Shown: positions 1-11,377, counted from the stretch's first letter. The stretch: 64,000 bases of DNA from Bursaphelenchus xylophilus (GCA_904066235.2 CAJFCV020000003.1:930001-994000); one strand, 5' to 3'. Notes: generated by a model from the sequence alone, not told the origin. A program made the numbers and translations.

Positions 1-1046
1 TGACCTCATACGGCAGACCATTTCCTATGCGAAATGACCGCGGGCCTTTGAATAAACGATAAGGTTGCGCAAGAGAAAAGGATCTTGGGATACTGCACTG
101 GATAATGGGAATTGTTTCGAATTTGCTCGCTGATTAGGGGTTTGACAGAAAAACTGGCATCTGTAAGGGATGTTGATTATGGGCTGAGGTAATAAACTGA
201 TTCAAATCAAGTTTCTTTGGGAAAACAAAGGAGAAATTATATTATCTATGCAAAAACTAGAAGGCAGCCTAAAAACCAAAAATATAACAACAAATTGAGA
301 TGATTGGAGGGGAATGCAACTATGAATCAACTGTTTGCACCTCCGCGCAGCGAGAAACATCAATTTGGAATCTGAAATTTAGTTTTTCCTCCAGAAACTC
401 AGGATTTGACGAAGTGTCACAGAAATTATTGGAATTTAGCAAATCTCCACGAATTTGAATCGAAAACAACCTCAGGGTTTTATACACCTCTATTAGGCAA
501 TATCAACACCATTTTCTACCAAATAGTCTTGTCTGAAGCCAAACTCGAACAGTTTTTTTCGACTCCAATATCCCTCGATACATCTGACAGCAGAGGGAAC
601 CAATTCCGATTCAATTGATTAGATGTTCCGTTAAAAGAGGCGAGAAGGACAGTCAAGGTCAATAGCCGTGCCGGCAATGTGTCAACATTCGTGTGAGCGG
701 CATCAATGTTTGTTCTTCGATGTTATCTATGACTGGTACAACAAATCAAATTTTTAATCTCTTTTGGTCTCCAAATCTCCCAATTTCCTCCTCCAATTTC
801 ATAATCAGCCTATAATTCAACAAAAAATCCGTTTATTGAAATATTAAAACTCGCTATTGCACTAAAATAACCGTAATTTATTTGGCTTATATTTAAACAT
901 GTACAATATAATATTTACAAATAAATTAAACCCAAAATTACCGGAAAACTACGGCTAGGCTATGCGAAGCTTGGCTAGTTAATCCATATCACATTTTTTC
1001 GATATTTCCCTTGCAAGGGAAGTTATTTACGACAGTTATTTCGGTA
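1..1046. other. Intergenic, 3' flank of rab-33
   Basis: I see no convincing gene here. The only long open frame (406-618, plus) has no family resemblance and no splice context. The AT-rich stretch 820-940 contains AATAAA on the minus strand (TTTATT near 831 and 876), which could be the polyadenylation signal of the rab-33 gene that ends at 1047. Confidence 0.5.
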
Positions 1047-2731
1047 TCAACAACACCATCCCTCAGCGTCTGGTGTTGGTTTCAAATCCGATGCTTTGAG
1101 GAGGAGTTTCTCTTCTCTTTGATGCCTTTCGGTCTCCGTTTGGACATGCATCGGTTTGCATTGTTGGAGTTTGTGGACCAAGGTCATAAAAATGGCTTCA
1201 ACATGGTCGGCTTCGGACTGGGAGAGCGCTGAGGTTTCGAACAAAGCCATGTCGTTTTGGTCAGCGAAGACCTGAAAAATGATATTTACAAAGTTTAAAA
1301 AGTCGTTTAAGGGGCTAGATCTATTCCTTTCGCCTTTTTGAGAAACTCTACAACAAAATTTAAAAAATCATCATAGATAATATAAAATTGACGGAAAGTG
1401 TAATATAACAATGTCTAAAGAATGTCTATTCCCTTTTCATGTCACCACTAGTCCCTAAACACCTCAATGCCACTTAAAAATAGCATCAACCATCAAAAAC
1501 CGCGTGAAAATCTCATCTTTTTTTCAAAATTCTCAAAATTCATACCTAAAAAATATAACATTTTCTAAATAACACCACAAAACAAGTTAAAATATAATTT
1601 AAACTCATTTACACCCCAAACACACCTGCGCTTCATCAGTCCGAACCCGATTTGGAGCACTTAAATCCACTTTGTTCCCAATTAGGATATGCGGAACCTC
1701 ATCAGATGTAACCCCGTGTTTCTTGCACTCGTTGATCCACAAAGGCAGAGATTTGAACGATTTTGGACTGTTCACATCGTAAACAAAAACCACAGCATTC
1801 ACATTTCGATAGTAATGGGCTACAATCGACTGACGATATCGTTCTTGACCAGCTGTGTCCCACAGCTAAAATAATATAAACTTGATGTGATCCCAGGCTT
1901 TGGTCAATTTGTGATTCTAAATATCAGAAAAGAAAGGAAAAACTGACCTGAACTCTTATCAATTCCCCTTCGAGTGGCAGCGTGCGTTCTCGAAAATCGA
2001 CTCCAATTGTGGCTTCTGTTTGTTGAGGGAAGCGGTTATTGCAAAAACGGAAAGAAAGACAGGTCTTGCCAACTCCGGCGTCTCCAATTATGATCACCTA
2101 CAAATATTATGCCATTAAAATATGAAAAAAGTTCAAGACAAAATAAATTCCAACGAATTTCGATATGATTTTATGACTTTAGATGGCTTGAGGAAACATA
2201 AAAAATTTTTCAAAGCATCATGCAGATTCAGACCCAAAAACAGCCTGTATAGCTTTATAAATTCTTTTACCTTCTACCTAAAAGCAAAACAAGACAAAAT
2301 TAAAAAACACTCACCTTGAAAACTCTTTTTGCTTTATACCCTCGACCTTTCCTCCCGGTATTCGACGCACCCGAATCTCTTCGTTGATCTGAAGCTACTG
2401 GTGAATGTTGCTGAAGTCCAGGCAATGGAGCCTTCTCCGCACCCACAGGAGCAGCAACAACGCCCGCTTGGGCAGGTACAGCTCCTGTTTCAGGTTGCCG
2501 ACTTGAAGGGGCTACATCAACTTGAACATTACCAGACGTCGGAATTTCTGTCGGCGCTGAAGTCAGCTTAGCCGGTGCTGTAGGCTGAGAAGGATGTGGT
2601 TGAGGTGCATAGCCAGCGGGGGGCTGGGATAATGTTGGTTTTGCCTGTAGAATCCGCTGCTGAATTGCTGCTGCTGCATCTAAATCAATATTGATGCTGA
2701 CCTGGCTCGGTGAGGCCGGGGGACCCGACAT
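1047..2731 (-). CDS. rab-33: Rab33-type small GTPase
   Basis: Membrane-anchored Ras-superfamily GTPase; Rab33 acts in Golgi traffic and autophagy in animals (family knowledge). Four exons on the minus strand, 2731-2315, 2097-1948, 1865-1626 and 1271-1047, splice in frame to 343 residues. Motifs seen: P-loop GDAGVGKT at about 144-151, switch I with [16 protein letters not shown] at 191-197, NKVD at 253-256, ETSA at 281-284, and a C-terminal ...GWCC whose paired cysteines suit double geranylgeranylation. The [12 protein letters not shown] and [10 protein letters not shown] segments match Rab33 better than other Rabs I can recall. Residues 1-139 are a low-complexity Ala/Pro/Gln extension that Rab33 of vertebrates lacks. 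The start follows a TTTTTCAG acceptor by six bases, so the message is probably trans-spliced. Divergent from the Myb-like gene. Confidence 0.93.
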
Positions 2732-2737
2732 TTTGAA

Positions 2738-2746
2738 CTGAAAAAG
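2738..2746 (-). promoter_or_regulatory. Probable spliced-leader acceptor of rab-33
   Basis: On the minus strand CCTTTTTCAG sits six bases before the rab-33 ATG, with no upstream coding exon visible. This is the usual form of a nematode trans-splice acceptor. Inference from sequence only. Confidence 0.55.
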
Positions 2747-3381
2747 GAAATACGATCATTACTCATCTTGAAACACCCGAAAGATCCACGATTTGAAGCG
2801 AAAGACCTATCAAAATTAAATTTTTATTGTTTCAGATGGTCAATTATACTATAAAGAAAGTAAAATCGTCTCAAATATCATAAGAACGCGTTTGTAGGTA
2901 ACCAAAACACAAGTTAGTTGCTATTCCAACAAAAATTGACAAGTTTTACGCGTGGAAAAATGTTTTATTTCCAATTGAAACGTAATGCCACGTGTTGTGA
3001 CGAAGTGTCACAAAAATTATCGAACACTCCGAAATGGGCCAAAAAATTATTTTTTATCCGGAAATTCTTTTGTACAGGTTCTGTACGGTCTAATCGTGTA
3101 GAATGTGATATATTTTTACTATCTAAACAAATTTTTTGAACTTAAATTTTGCGAAAAATCGACTTTTTTCTCCAACAGCGTCCCATTCCTCCTCTCTTTT
3201 TTCTTTCGAAGGAAAAAGGAGAAAAAACGTGTGGAAAGTGGAGAGAGAGGTCGACGGCGGAAGAAACGGACCTTTTAGTTATTTGTTTTCCTTTTCTATC
3301 CGCTGTTTCGACATTATTTTTGATTTTCGATTCAAAAATCTTTGGCTTTTGCGATTCTTTAAAAATTTTGTTACCTAAAAG
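2747..3381. promoter_or_regulatory. Divergent intergenic promoter region
   Basis: The spacer between rab-33 (minus) and the Myb-like gene (plus) must hold both promoters. It is AT-rich with no clear TATA box. A purine-rich stretch near 3205-3270 and pyrimidine-rich stretches near 3185-3205 precede the plus-strand acceptor. No repeat element recognised. Confidence 0.4.
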
Positions 3382-3388
3382 TTTTCAG
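3382..3388 (+). promoter_or_regulatory. Probable spliced-leader acceptor of the Myb-like gene
   Basis: TTTTCAG ends nine bases before the ATG at 3398. The frame upstream has no supported exon, so I read it as a trans-splice acceptor and not an internal intron end. Confidence 0.5.
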
Positions 3389-3397
3389 AAGGCAAAA

Positions 3398-6300
3398 ATG
3401 CCTTCGCCATCGCCTCCTCCGCCTAAAATCCATTTGTCGGAGAGCGAGAAGCACGCTCTGATTTTGACGATCGCTCCGTTCGAATACATCTTGGCCAGGC
3501 CAGCCGGTGAAACGATCGACATCGAGGGAACGCCGCAGAGAGTGAGTCTGGAGCTGAAACGATGCTACTGGGACAAGATTCGGATGGATTTCATTGGAAG
3601 GTACCCTCGATTGATGGACTTGAGTATCAGTCAGATGAAGGTTTTGTGGGCGAGGTATAAGAGATTGGCTGCGAACATGTTGGATGAGGGCTCACCGATT
3701 ACTACGGTGAGTATGTTGGAGAATTTACGCCAGATTTGAGTTGGAAATGGGGCATATTTCTTACAAGGAAATTACTTCTATGTGGTATGGAGTTACAGGT
3801 CGAGACATACATCAAAAAATCACAAATTTTTTCTGATTCAGAATGTGTAAAAATTAGCTGCCTAATTTTGGTTTGTAAGGGTGAAAAAATCCTCAGAACT
3901 TTTTTCACAACACGACGCCAGTGCCTTTTTAAGCAAGTTTTTACCAATTCAAAAGTTTTGTTTTGAGCTAAAGTAAACCCTGGCATCTTGACAAGCCTTA
4001 AAATGTCAAATTTGATTAATACTTCACCTTAATTAGTAGTTCCAATGTAAAAAAAGGAGTCGAAAGTTGGAAAAAATCGAAACTTTTTTTGCAACACCAC
4101 GCAAATGCTCCTTTTTTACATTGTAACTATTAATTAAGGTGTATTCTTAATGAAATTTGATATTTTAAGGCTTGTCAAGATGCCAGGGTTTACTTTAGAT
4201 CAAAACAAAGCTTTTGAGTTGGCCAAAACTTGGTCAAAAAGGCATTTGCGAGGTGTTGCGAGAAAAGTTCTGAGGGGGGTTTTCGCCCTTACAAACCAAA
4301 ATTGGGCAGCTAATTTTTACATATTATGAATCAGAAAAATTTTGTGATTTTTTTTGATTATGTCTCAACTTGTAACTCCATACTACATAGAAGTATTTTT
4401 CTTGTTAGAAAATTCGCTAACTTAGGCCCAAATTTTGTGGAAGATCTTGTGTCTTATACACCTCAAAAATTTCAGTCTGAACGCACCATTCTGAGCATTA
4501 CCCGACCACAAGACCTAAAAGCCCGAGGAATCACTCCGCTCGAGTTGGACGGCACCAAAGTAGACACCGAAAAAATTCGATTCACCACAGAAGAGCATCT
4601 CACATTGGTCGCTTGTGTCTCTCAATTCTTTCGGCTGCTCACAGCCACTCCAGAACAACAGGTTGTCTTCAAAGGAGAGTGGCTAACCGGCACGAATCTG
4701 ATGAAGAATTTGATCTGGGAGGATATTCGTGGAATCATGGTGAGATTCCATCCCAGAGTATTCAAAGTGCCGGCAGCGTCGTTGAAAATTAAATGGTGGA
4801 ATATTAGGGCAAAGGCGTTGAGAGATTTGGATAAAGAAGACGGACTAACACAGGTGAGATTTTCGGGAAAAGTTTTTTTTTTTGAAATGGAGATATTCAG
4901 ATGTCGATCTGAAAATGACGTCATTTACAGAAGCTGGATTTTTCAGTCTGATTTTCATTGAAATTCTCGAAGTGCAAGGAAAAGAATTTCTTCAAATTTT
5001 TGGACATGCTCTTTCTGGTCCACATGAGAATTCCTGAAAATTTTAGCTCATACTTTCAAGCGGTAGCCGATATATTCAACGATCTTTGAAAGCGAGGGTC
5101 TTCGGAAATGAGGAGAGTCGGTTAGAGAAAAAAATCTTTTTTTAGCAAAATACCTTTATAAATTCCGGGCGAACAAGGCTTAATTTATGCAGAAACATTA
5201 TTTCTGCATTCCAAATAAGATGCTATTTTTTCAATCTAAAAATCTCGAAATTGCCGAAAAATTCAAATTCGAGATTCTTTGATCTAAAAATAGCGTTTTA
5301 TTTGGAGTGCAGAAATAATGTTTCTGCATATATTAAGCCTTGTTCGCTTGGAATTTACAAAGGTATTTTGCCAAAAACTTTTTTTTCTCACCGGCTCTCC
5401 TCATTTCCGAAGACCCTCGCTTTCAAAGATGGTTGAATATCTCGGCTACCGCTTGAAAGTATGAGCTAAAATTTTCAGGAATTCTTGACCAGAAAGAGCA
5501 TGTTCAAAAATTTGAAGAAATTCTTTTCCTTGCACTTTGAGAATTTCAATGAAAATCAGACTGAAAAATCCCGATTCTGTAAATGACGTCATTGCCAGGT
5601 CGACATCGCCGCGTTGACCGTCCTCAAACCTGACGAGCTGACAAACCGAGGAATTCCATTAGCCACTCTGAAGGACATCACATCCGACACACATATTATT
5701 GTGGGCGGAGAAAATGGTGACAGTGGAGCGGAAAGCTCAAGTCAGCATCTGATCTACAACTTTGAAAACAACGTAAAGCCGGAAATTCCTGAAGAAGAAG
5801 TGATAATTGAGGGCCAATTTGGCGGTAATGGAGACGATGTTTTTGAGGAAGATGACTTTATTGATGACGACGTTGGAATCCCATCGACGTCGAATAATAG
5901 AGGAAAAGTTACTGTGATCTCCGGACCTAGAGGTTCGTTTTTGTGACAAAATTTTTTTTGAATATTTTTATCAAATTTTGCCTACATACTTTCAACAGAC
6001 CACAAATCAACACCTCAAAGCTCTAGCTCTCACTTTGCAAGGCCCGTCGATATATTCAACAATCTTTTTTTGAGAGAGTACGTAAAATGAGGAGAGTCGA
6101 TCAGACAAAAAATATTTTTCGTCTATAAATTTTTGAATTCCTCTTGGAAAAAAGTGATTTTTTGTAGAAACATTTTCAACTATAGTATTGGTAGAGTCTG
6201 AATTTTTCAAGCCGAAAATCGCATAGTTTTCTGAATTTCTGACAGTTTTCCTCAAAAAGTTTTGGCAAAAAAAATCTGGAATATTTAGAGATTTTTGTCT

Positions 6301-6825
6301 TTAAAACTCGGGCTTTTTTAGTACTATAGTTAGAAATGTTTGTACAGAAAATCACGTTTTTCCAATGGCAATTCTAATTGTTACAGCCGAAAAGTGCTTT
6401 TTTTTGATCGACTCTCCTCATTTTACGTACTCTCTCGAAAAAAGATTGTTGAATATCTCAGCGGCCCCTGCAAAGTGTGAGCTAGAACTTTGAGGTGTTG
6501 ATTTGTGATCTGTTTACAGTATCTACGCAAAATTTGAAAAAAATTTGAGAGTTACATCTCTTTGTAAAAAATCTGATTTTAATTTTTCAAACTTTTAGTC
6601 AAACTTCAACCACCTCGAGAATTCACCGAAGAAGACATTCAAAAAGCAAAAGCCAGCACAACACTGCTGGATATTGCGCTGAAAATGACTCAATTGGATG
6701 AATATTCCAAAACTCACAAGAGGAAGATCGTTTTCAACAAAGATTACAGCATCACATTCCGAAAGCAACGGAAAGGAGAGGATCTCAATGTAGAATTCCC
6801 TGCATTTTTGACTAATAATAAGTAA
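3398..6825 (+). CDS. Protein with two Myb/SANT-like domains
   Basis: Probably a nuclear DNA-binding or chromatin protein (inferred from fold resemblance only). Exons 3398-3706, 4476-4853, 5599-5932 and 6599-6825 join in frame to 415 residues. Residues about 12-95 and 145-225 each look like a helical Myb/SANT or MADF-like domain with the pattern W..I...F...P......S...LK..W...R. Each domain is followed by a similar linker, PQDLKARGITPLELDG in the first and PDELTNRGIPLATLKD in the second, so the gene seems to have arisen by internal duplication. Residues about 265-340 are very acidic. The C-terminal 75 residues are basic and lysine-rich. All three introns consist largely of inverted repeats. Convergent with the SH2-like gene, 107 bases apart. 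I do not recognise a named orthologue. Confidence 0.8.
3748..4412. repeat. Inverted repeat filling intron 1
   Basis: Arms of about 310 bases (3748-4060 and 4095-4412) are reverse complements with mismatches, for example TGGCATCTTGACAAGCC near 3982 and its complement near 4175. They leave a short loop. Looks like a foldback miniature element inserted in the intron of the Myb-like gene. Confidence 0.75.
4911..5592. repeat. Inverted repeat filling intron 2 (F3-related)
   Basis: Arms 4911-5225 and 5270-5592 are close reverse complements; both outer ends carry TGACGTCATTTACAG or its complement. The arms contain the phrases 'gagctaaaattttcagga' and 'gaatatctcggc' typical of family F3 described below, so this is a divergent F3 copy. 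Confidence 0.75.
5985..6535. repeat. Inverted repeat filling intron 3 (F3-related)
   Basis: Arms 5985-6120 and 6400-6535 are reverse complements (AAAATGAGGAGAGTCGATC near 6086 and its complement near 6404). Same internal vocabulary as the intron 2 element but a different copy. Confidence 0.7.
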
Positions 6826-6932
6826 AAAGTTATTTTCAAAAAAAAAAAAATTTTTTTTGATTTTCGAAAAAGATGTTTTTATTCTTGAGTTAGTCCGAAT
6901 AGACCACAAATTTGATCTTTAAAAGAATTATT

Positions 6933-8863
6933 TTAGTCTTTCTGGGATTCATGAACTAGCCAGACCGGGAAAACTTCAATCGAACCATTATCGGGATGGA
7001 CAAAGTTGTAGACCTCGTAATAGTCCAAAAGCTTTGGCAAATTCGAAAAAGAGGCTCTTCTGTCCTCGCCGGGCAAGCCAATCGACCATTTACGACCATA
7101 GCGTTCGTGTTCAGTGGCAATCACTGGGAAATGGTACATCTGAAAGGGTATTGGTCAAAAATTCGGTTGTGATTTTTGAGGGAAATTTTAAAAAGCAAAA
7201 ATTAAACAAAAATATAAAAAGGAGTTTTTAATTATGCAAAATTAAAAAAAAAAAAAATTAGATCGAAATTTTTGGCTTTTTGGATGGTAAACGCCTACCA
7301 AAAACTAATTTTTCCCCGTAAAAATTCAAAAAGTCAATTTTTCTCTGACCGACTCTCCTAATTTTACGTATTCACTCCAAAAAAGGCTAGTTGAATATCT
7401 CAGCTCTCCTTGCAAATCGCAAGCCAACATTTTCAGTATTTAATATATGGCTTGTTAACAAAATTTACGCAAAATTTCAAAAAGAGTGCCGCGCTAAAAC
7501 TGACAAAGTTTCCCAATAAATTCTGCTTACATTTCTCTCCGAGTCCTTGTAAGCAACGAACAACGGGATGCTGAACTGCATCTCTCTGGTCATATCCACA
7601 TCCGGATCAATCTTGTAGTAGAGCCGGAACTGAGACCGACGCACCTTGCGGTTCATTTCCTCCGACGTTCTCACACCCGCATAGTATTGCCGCAGGCAAC
7701 GTTTGGAGGTGTCGGTGGGTCGGCAACGGTTGGGATCGTTGGACTTTTTGGATCGGATCGGTGTAGAGGACCCTGAAAAATACAAGATTGGTCATTCAAA
7801 ATAAAAAAAAAGAGTTGAAAAAATGAGAAAAAAAATTGAATCATAAAGTGCATGGACATTTTTTCGCTTTCGCAAAATGCATTTTTGACTTTTTCCCCCC
7901 CGCATTTCGCTACGGTGAGGGACCCGATCCAGTGGCAGAAAACGTACCATTTTGCATCCGGGAAGTATTAAAAATGTGACAAAATGCTTCTCTCTCCAAG
8001 TGAAAAAACTCCGATTTCAAAAGCGCGCCTGCTCTTTTTGTGAGGGAGAGGGCGCGCTGTTCAAAACGGAGTATTTTTTTAGTTTTTAGTTGGAGAGGGA
8101 GGCATTTTGCCACATTTTTGATACCTCCCGGATGCAAAATGGTACGTTTTTTGCCACTGGATCAGGTCCGCCACTGTAACTCACAGTGCGTTTTCTCTTT
8201 TCGCACAGTGCAAGCCCAAAAAATAGCCTTTTGCAAAAAATGGAGTGTTTTTTGGGCTTGCACCTTGCGAAAAGAGAAAATGCACTGTGCGTTAGCGACA
8301 AGCGTGAGAAAAGGCTTAAAATTCACTGTGCGAAAGCGAAAAAATGCCCATGCACTTTATGAAAATACTAATATCAGCCTGTCGGGAAAATAATGAAAAA
8401 ATTTCGCTGCGCCGGTCGCGTCGCTGAATCGGAAAGCGACTTTTTTTTGCCGCGACAATTCATTTTCCCGGCAGCGATGAGATTTACGCTGCGCAAAGTG
8501 CTCATTATTTTCCCGACAGACTGATAGTACTACATATATCTGATACAGTAACTCACTCTTTCGACTCTTTTCCTTCTCCTCATCTCTTCTCTTCTCCCGC
8601 TCTTTTCTGCTTCTTCTCTCCAATCTTCTCTCCTCCCGCTCCTTCTCCTCTTTTCTCTCCGATCTTCTCTCCTCCCGCTCTCTCCTCTCTTTCTTTCGCT
8701 TCGCCCTGGCCTCGCTTCTCTTCGCCTCGGCTTTCAGAACCTCTGGCTGGGTCTTGACTCGACTAGGCTTGGCTGGCGCAGCCCTCTGGCTTCTTCTCGA
8801 ATCCACAGTGCTGGATTCGGAAGTGGATGCAGCCGTCGAACTGGCCTCCTCACTTGTTGACAT
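6933..8863 (-). CDS. Small protein with charged coiled coil and SH2-like C-terminus
   Basis: Exons 8863-8557, 7772-7531 and 7139-6933 join in frame to 251 residues. Residues 1-102 are Ser/Thr-rich and then an uninterrupted run of Arg/Lys/Glu (REERRSERKEEKEREERR and the like), surely coiled-coil or extended helix. Residues about 120-245 resemble the core and end of an SH2 domain (FRLYYKI, then GRKWSIG, then SFSNLPKLLDYYEVYNF), but the usual N-terminal W and FLVR segments are not seen, so the family call is tentative. The frame stays open upstream of the chosen ATG to an acceptor at 8912, so an additional 5' exon is possible; I prefer the ATG because the acceptor would suit trans-splicing. Intron 1 carries nested F4, F2 and F1 elements. 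Confidence 0.62.
7255..7475. repeat. Half copy of an F3-like element
   Basis: The stretch 'gactctcctaattttacgta' followed by 'gttgaatatctcagc' repeats the right arm of the element at 5985-6535. The left arm is missing. Lies in intron 2 of the SH2-like gene. Confidence 0.55.
7838..8371. repeat. F4 palindromic element with an F2 element nested inside
   Basis: F4 is recognised by outer ends 'cataaagtgcatggacat' (7842) and 'catgcactttatg' (8348 onward) and by inner GCACAGTG/CACTGTGC words. The F2 element at 7913-8176 sits between the arms, so F4 is the older insertion here. Confidence 0.7.
7913..8176. mobile_element. F2 miniature element, complete
   Basis: Terminal inverted repeats read CAGTG(A/G)(C/G)GGACCTGATCCAG with later 'catccgggaagtat' and 'ccctctccaagtg', and their complements at the right end. 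Flanked by TA on both sides, as in Tc1/mariner-type miniature elements. No coding capacity. Confidence 0.75.
8372..8526. mobile_element. F1 miniature element
   Basis: F1 is the commonest repeat in this window: ends TATCAGTCTGTCGGGAAAAT and its complement, about 155 bases, interior with the word GCGACG. This copy abuts the right end of F4 and is in intron 1 of the SH2-like gene. Confidence 0.75.
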
Positions 8864-8911
8864 CTTCTTTTTGGCGTTTTGATGTTCGGCCAATCTCCCA
8901 CCAGCTGGTTT

Positions 8912-8920
8912 CTGAAATGG
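8912..8920 (-). promoter_or_regulatory. Acceptor upstream of the SH2-like gene
   Basis: CCATTTCAG on the minus strand, 48 bases before the chosen ATG. Either a trans-splice acceptor or the end of an unseen upstream intron. Confidence 0.35.
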
Positions 8921-8972
8921 AAATGAAGTTTTGGTTGTTGGTGAAATTTTGGAAAAAAAATGGAAAAATCAA

Positions 8973-9061
8973 GTTTTTTTGTAAGGTATTTTGCGGCTTT
9001 TTTTGATACTTCCCGGATACAAAATGATACGTTTTTTTCCACTGGATCAAGTCCATCACTG
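8973..9061. repeat. F2 half element
   Basis: Only the right arm of F2 is present ('gatacttcccggatacaaa', then 'ccactggatcaagtcc', ending CACTG). Confidence 0.6.
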
Positions 9062-9118
9062 TAGACAGGTGTCGGCTATAGGCGATGGTTTTGCAAAACA
9101 TCCACTGTATCTCATCTA

Positions 9119-9349
9119 CAGTGGGGGACCTGATCCAGTGGCAAAAAACGTATCATTTTGCATCCGGGAAGCATCAAAAGTGTGGCAAAATGCTTCCCTC
9201 TCCAAGTGAAAAAACTTCGTTTTGAAGGGCGTGCCCTTTTCCTCACAAAAAGTTCGGGCGGGCTTTTGAAATCTGAGTTTTTTCACTTTGAGAGGGAGGT
9301 ATTTTGCCACATTTTTTGATACTTCCTGGATGCAAAATGGTACGCACTG
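9119..9349. mobile_element. F2 miniature element, complete
   Basis: CAGTG start at 9119 after TA, CACTG end at 9349 before TA, with both arms in place. The right terminus is shortened after 'caaaatggtac'. Confidence 0.65.
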
Positions 9350-9748
9350 TACTTGTTCAATTTTCTGATTTTTCAACCCTCTCTCTTTCCATTCCAATTC
9401 CCGCTCCATTCGCCAGAAACATTTTTGTAATCCCGCGGGAATGGAGTTTACGACGAGAGTCGTATGTTCGATGACCTCCATTTTTATCGGGTCTTCTTAC
9501 CCGGCGATGATTTATCCGATTGATAACGCCTTGCAGAACGGACTCGAACCGTTTTGCAACCTTCTTTCTCCAATTAAAAGTTTGTTTTATCATCCAATTG
9601 GAGGGAGTATTGTCAAGGATGAAAAACGTGGCTGTTCAGGAAATTAGTCAAGGTTAGAGGGACGAGATTCTTTTTAATTTCCTGAGAACGACCTTTGGAG
9701 TTTTTGGAGATATTGGAATTTTTAGTATAATCGAAGCTCTGTACTACA
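9350..9748. other. Spacer with no recognised gene
   Basis: Open frames exist on both strands at about 9357-9647 but neither has splice context, signal peptide or family resemblance. I see nothing I can name. Confidence 0.4.
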
Positions 9749-9907
9749 TATCAGTCTGTCGGGAAAATAATGAGCACTCTGTAGCCTTGAAAGTCGCACT
9801 GCCGCCGAGAAAATGAACCGTGTTGCGGGAAAATCAAATTGCTTTTCACTTCAGCGACGCGATCGGCCCAGCGACATTGTGCTCATTATTTTCCCGACAG
9901 GCTGGTA
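9749..9907. mobile_element. F1 miniature element
   Basis: Both ends present (TATCAGTCTGTCGGG at 9749; complement ending near 9907). Interior matches the common subtype with CGCGATCGG. Confidence 0.7.
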
Positions 9908-10060
9908 GTTCGTTCGTAAAGTCGCTAATCATTTTTTGTGCAGAAAAAAAGCAAGCCATTGCACAGTGCAAAGAGAACTTTCGTTTTCACAAAGTGCATG
10001 GTGCCGAAATCACCCCAGCGCCTTTACGAAGTCGCTGGAGTCCATTACAGGGATTTTTGC
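9908..10060. repeat. Short inverted repeat with GCACAGTG words
   Basis: 'aaagtcgct' near 9917 and its complement near 10027 bracket GCACAGTG/CACAAAGTGC motifs. It resembles the hairpin at 61759-61935, so it is probably the same small family. Confidence 0.45.
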
Positions 10061-10215
10061 CTAAAATGAACTCCTGCGACTTTTGAGTTTGTTGTTCAGA
10101 TTCACTGTAACAAAAAATTGCGCAGGCGGAAAAATTGACCGATCGCAAAAAAATTTTTCTGGTTGTTTCCTACAAATTTTGCCTGCGGATAGGTTGATTA
10201 CAATATTCAAGAAGA

Positions 10216-10336
10216 TATCAGTCTGTCGGGAAAATAATGAGTCCAATGTCGCTTTTCCCCCGAAAATATCCATTTTCTCCGCGAAGGGCCATTTTCGATA
10301 CGACATTGTGCTCACTATTTTCCCGACATAGTGATA
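10216..10336. mobile_element. F1 miniature element, short
   Basis: Typical F1 ends but a shorter interior with a private sequence ('cgaaaatatccattttctcc'). Confidence 0.6.
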
Positions 10337-10369
10337 ATGGTCCGAAGTTCTTGTGGTAATATTTGCACT

Positions 10370-11058
10370 ATGAGAAAACAAAACAAAAAAAAAAATAAAA
10401 AATAGTTTACTTTGCACTGTGCAATTTATTGCTTTTTGCACTGTGCAATAGGTTTTGTTGGGCTGTCGCTCGCACTCTGACTTTTTTGCACTGTGGAAAC
10501 TCCAAAAAAACATTCCAACGACTTTCCGGGCGGTCTATTGACCCTCCAGTTTCAACGACTGTCATTTACAGCTAGCCAAAAAACTGAACCTGCTCTTCCG
10601 TTTTCTACACTCAATACATGTATCATACCCATTATATTCGCAATAATAGGCTGCTAATTCCGATTTTATTTCCCTCCTCTCTCTTTATGATGTCATAATT
10701 TTGTCTTATAATGTTGCAATGACAAGTGGAACAAAGGAACACTCTCATTACTTTTGCTGCGCACTTTTATTTCCACGGATCCGTTCGATTTTCGGATTTT
10801 ATTTTCCTTGATTAATGACTTTTCATAATCGGGCGATCCGTTCGCCGAAATTGGAAGGTGGCGGTTGTGCCGATGGGGTATAAGTTACCTTCGAGGATAT
10901 TTGATTTATCGATTTTAGTTTGGTTCGAAGTCTTGGGGATTATTATTGAAGGATCCCGTTAAAAAAGAGGTTCATTTTGACCTAAAAATGACATTTTGAG
11001 ACCTCTGAAATTGTTTGTTATAGACGGAGGTTTGTTGCGCAGAGGTATAAAAAGGTAT
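10370..11058. other. Non-coding spacer
   Basis: 10400-10500 carries GCACTGTGCAA words related to F4. The rest is unique AT-rich sequence with TTATTTCC and similar tracts; no gene seen. It may be part of a long upstream region of the PTB gene, but nothing shows that directly. Confidence 0.35.
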
Positions 11059-11195
11059 TATCAGTCTGTCGGGAAAACAGTGGGTGCTCTGTCGCAGCGA
11101 AAATCGCCATGAAAGTGAATTGTGTCGCGACAAAATCAAATTGCTTTTCACTTCAGCGACGCGATTGTGTTCATTATTTTCCCAACAGTCTGATA
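11059..11195. mobile_element. F1 miniature element
   Basis: F1 ends at 11059 (TATCAGTCTG) and 11195 (TGATA). Immediately followed by an F4 half element. Confidence 0.7.
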
Positions 11196-11196
11196 C

Positions 11197-11335
11197 TATT
11201 TTCATAAAGTGCATGGACATTTTTTGCTTTTGCACGGTGCATTCTGCACTTTTTCCCTTCCTTCTCGCTAACGCACAGTGAATTTTTCTTTTTGCACTAT
11301 GCAAACCTCAAAAATGCCGTTTGCACTGCGTAACG
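11197..11335. repeat. F4 half element
   Basis: 'ttcataaagtgcatggacat' followed by GCACGGTGCATT and CGCACAGTG words as in the left arm of F4; no right arm follows. Confidence 0.55.
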
Positions 11336-11377
11336 GTTACCGCGGCCACGAATTTTTGCAAAATACTGTTTTTGGGT

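Noticed and set aside
3149..3397. Upstream extension of the Myb-like frame
   Set aside because: The region precedes a TTTTCAG acceptor and encodes low-complexity Phe/Lys/Arg sequence; the ATG after the acceptor is the better start.
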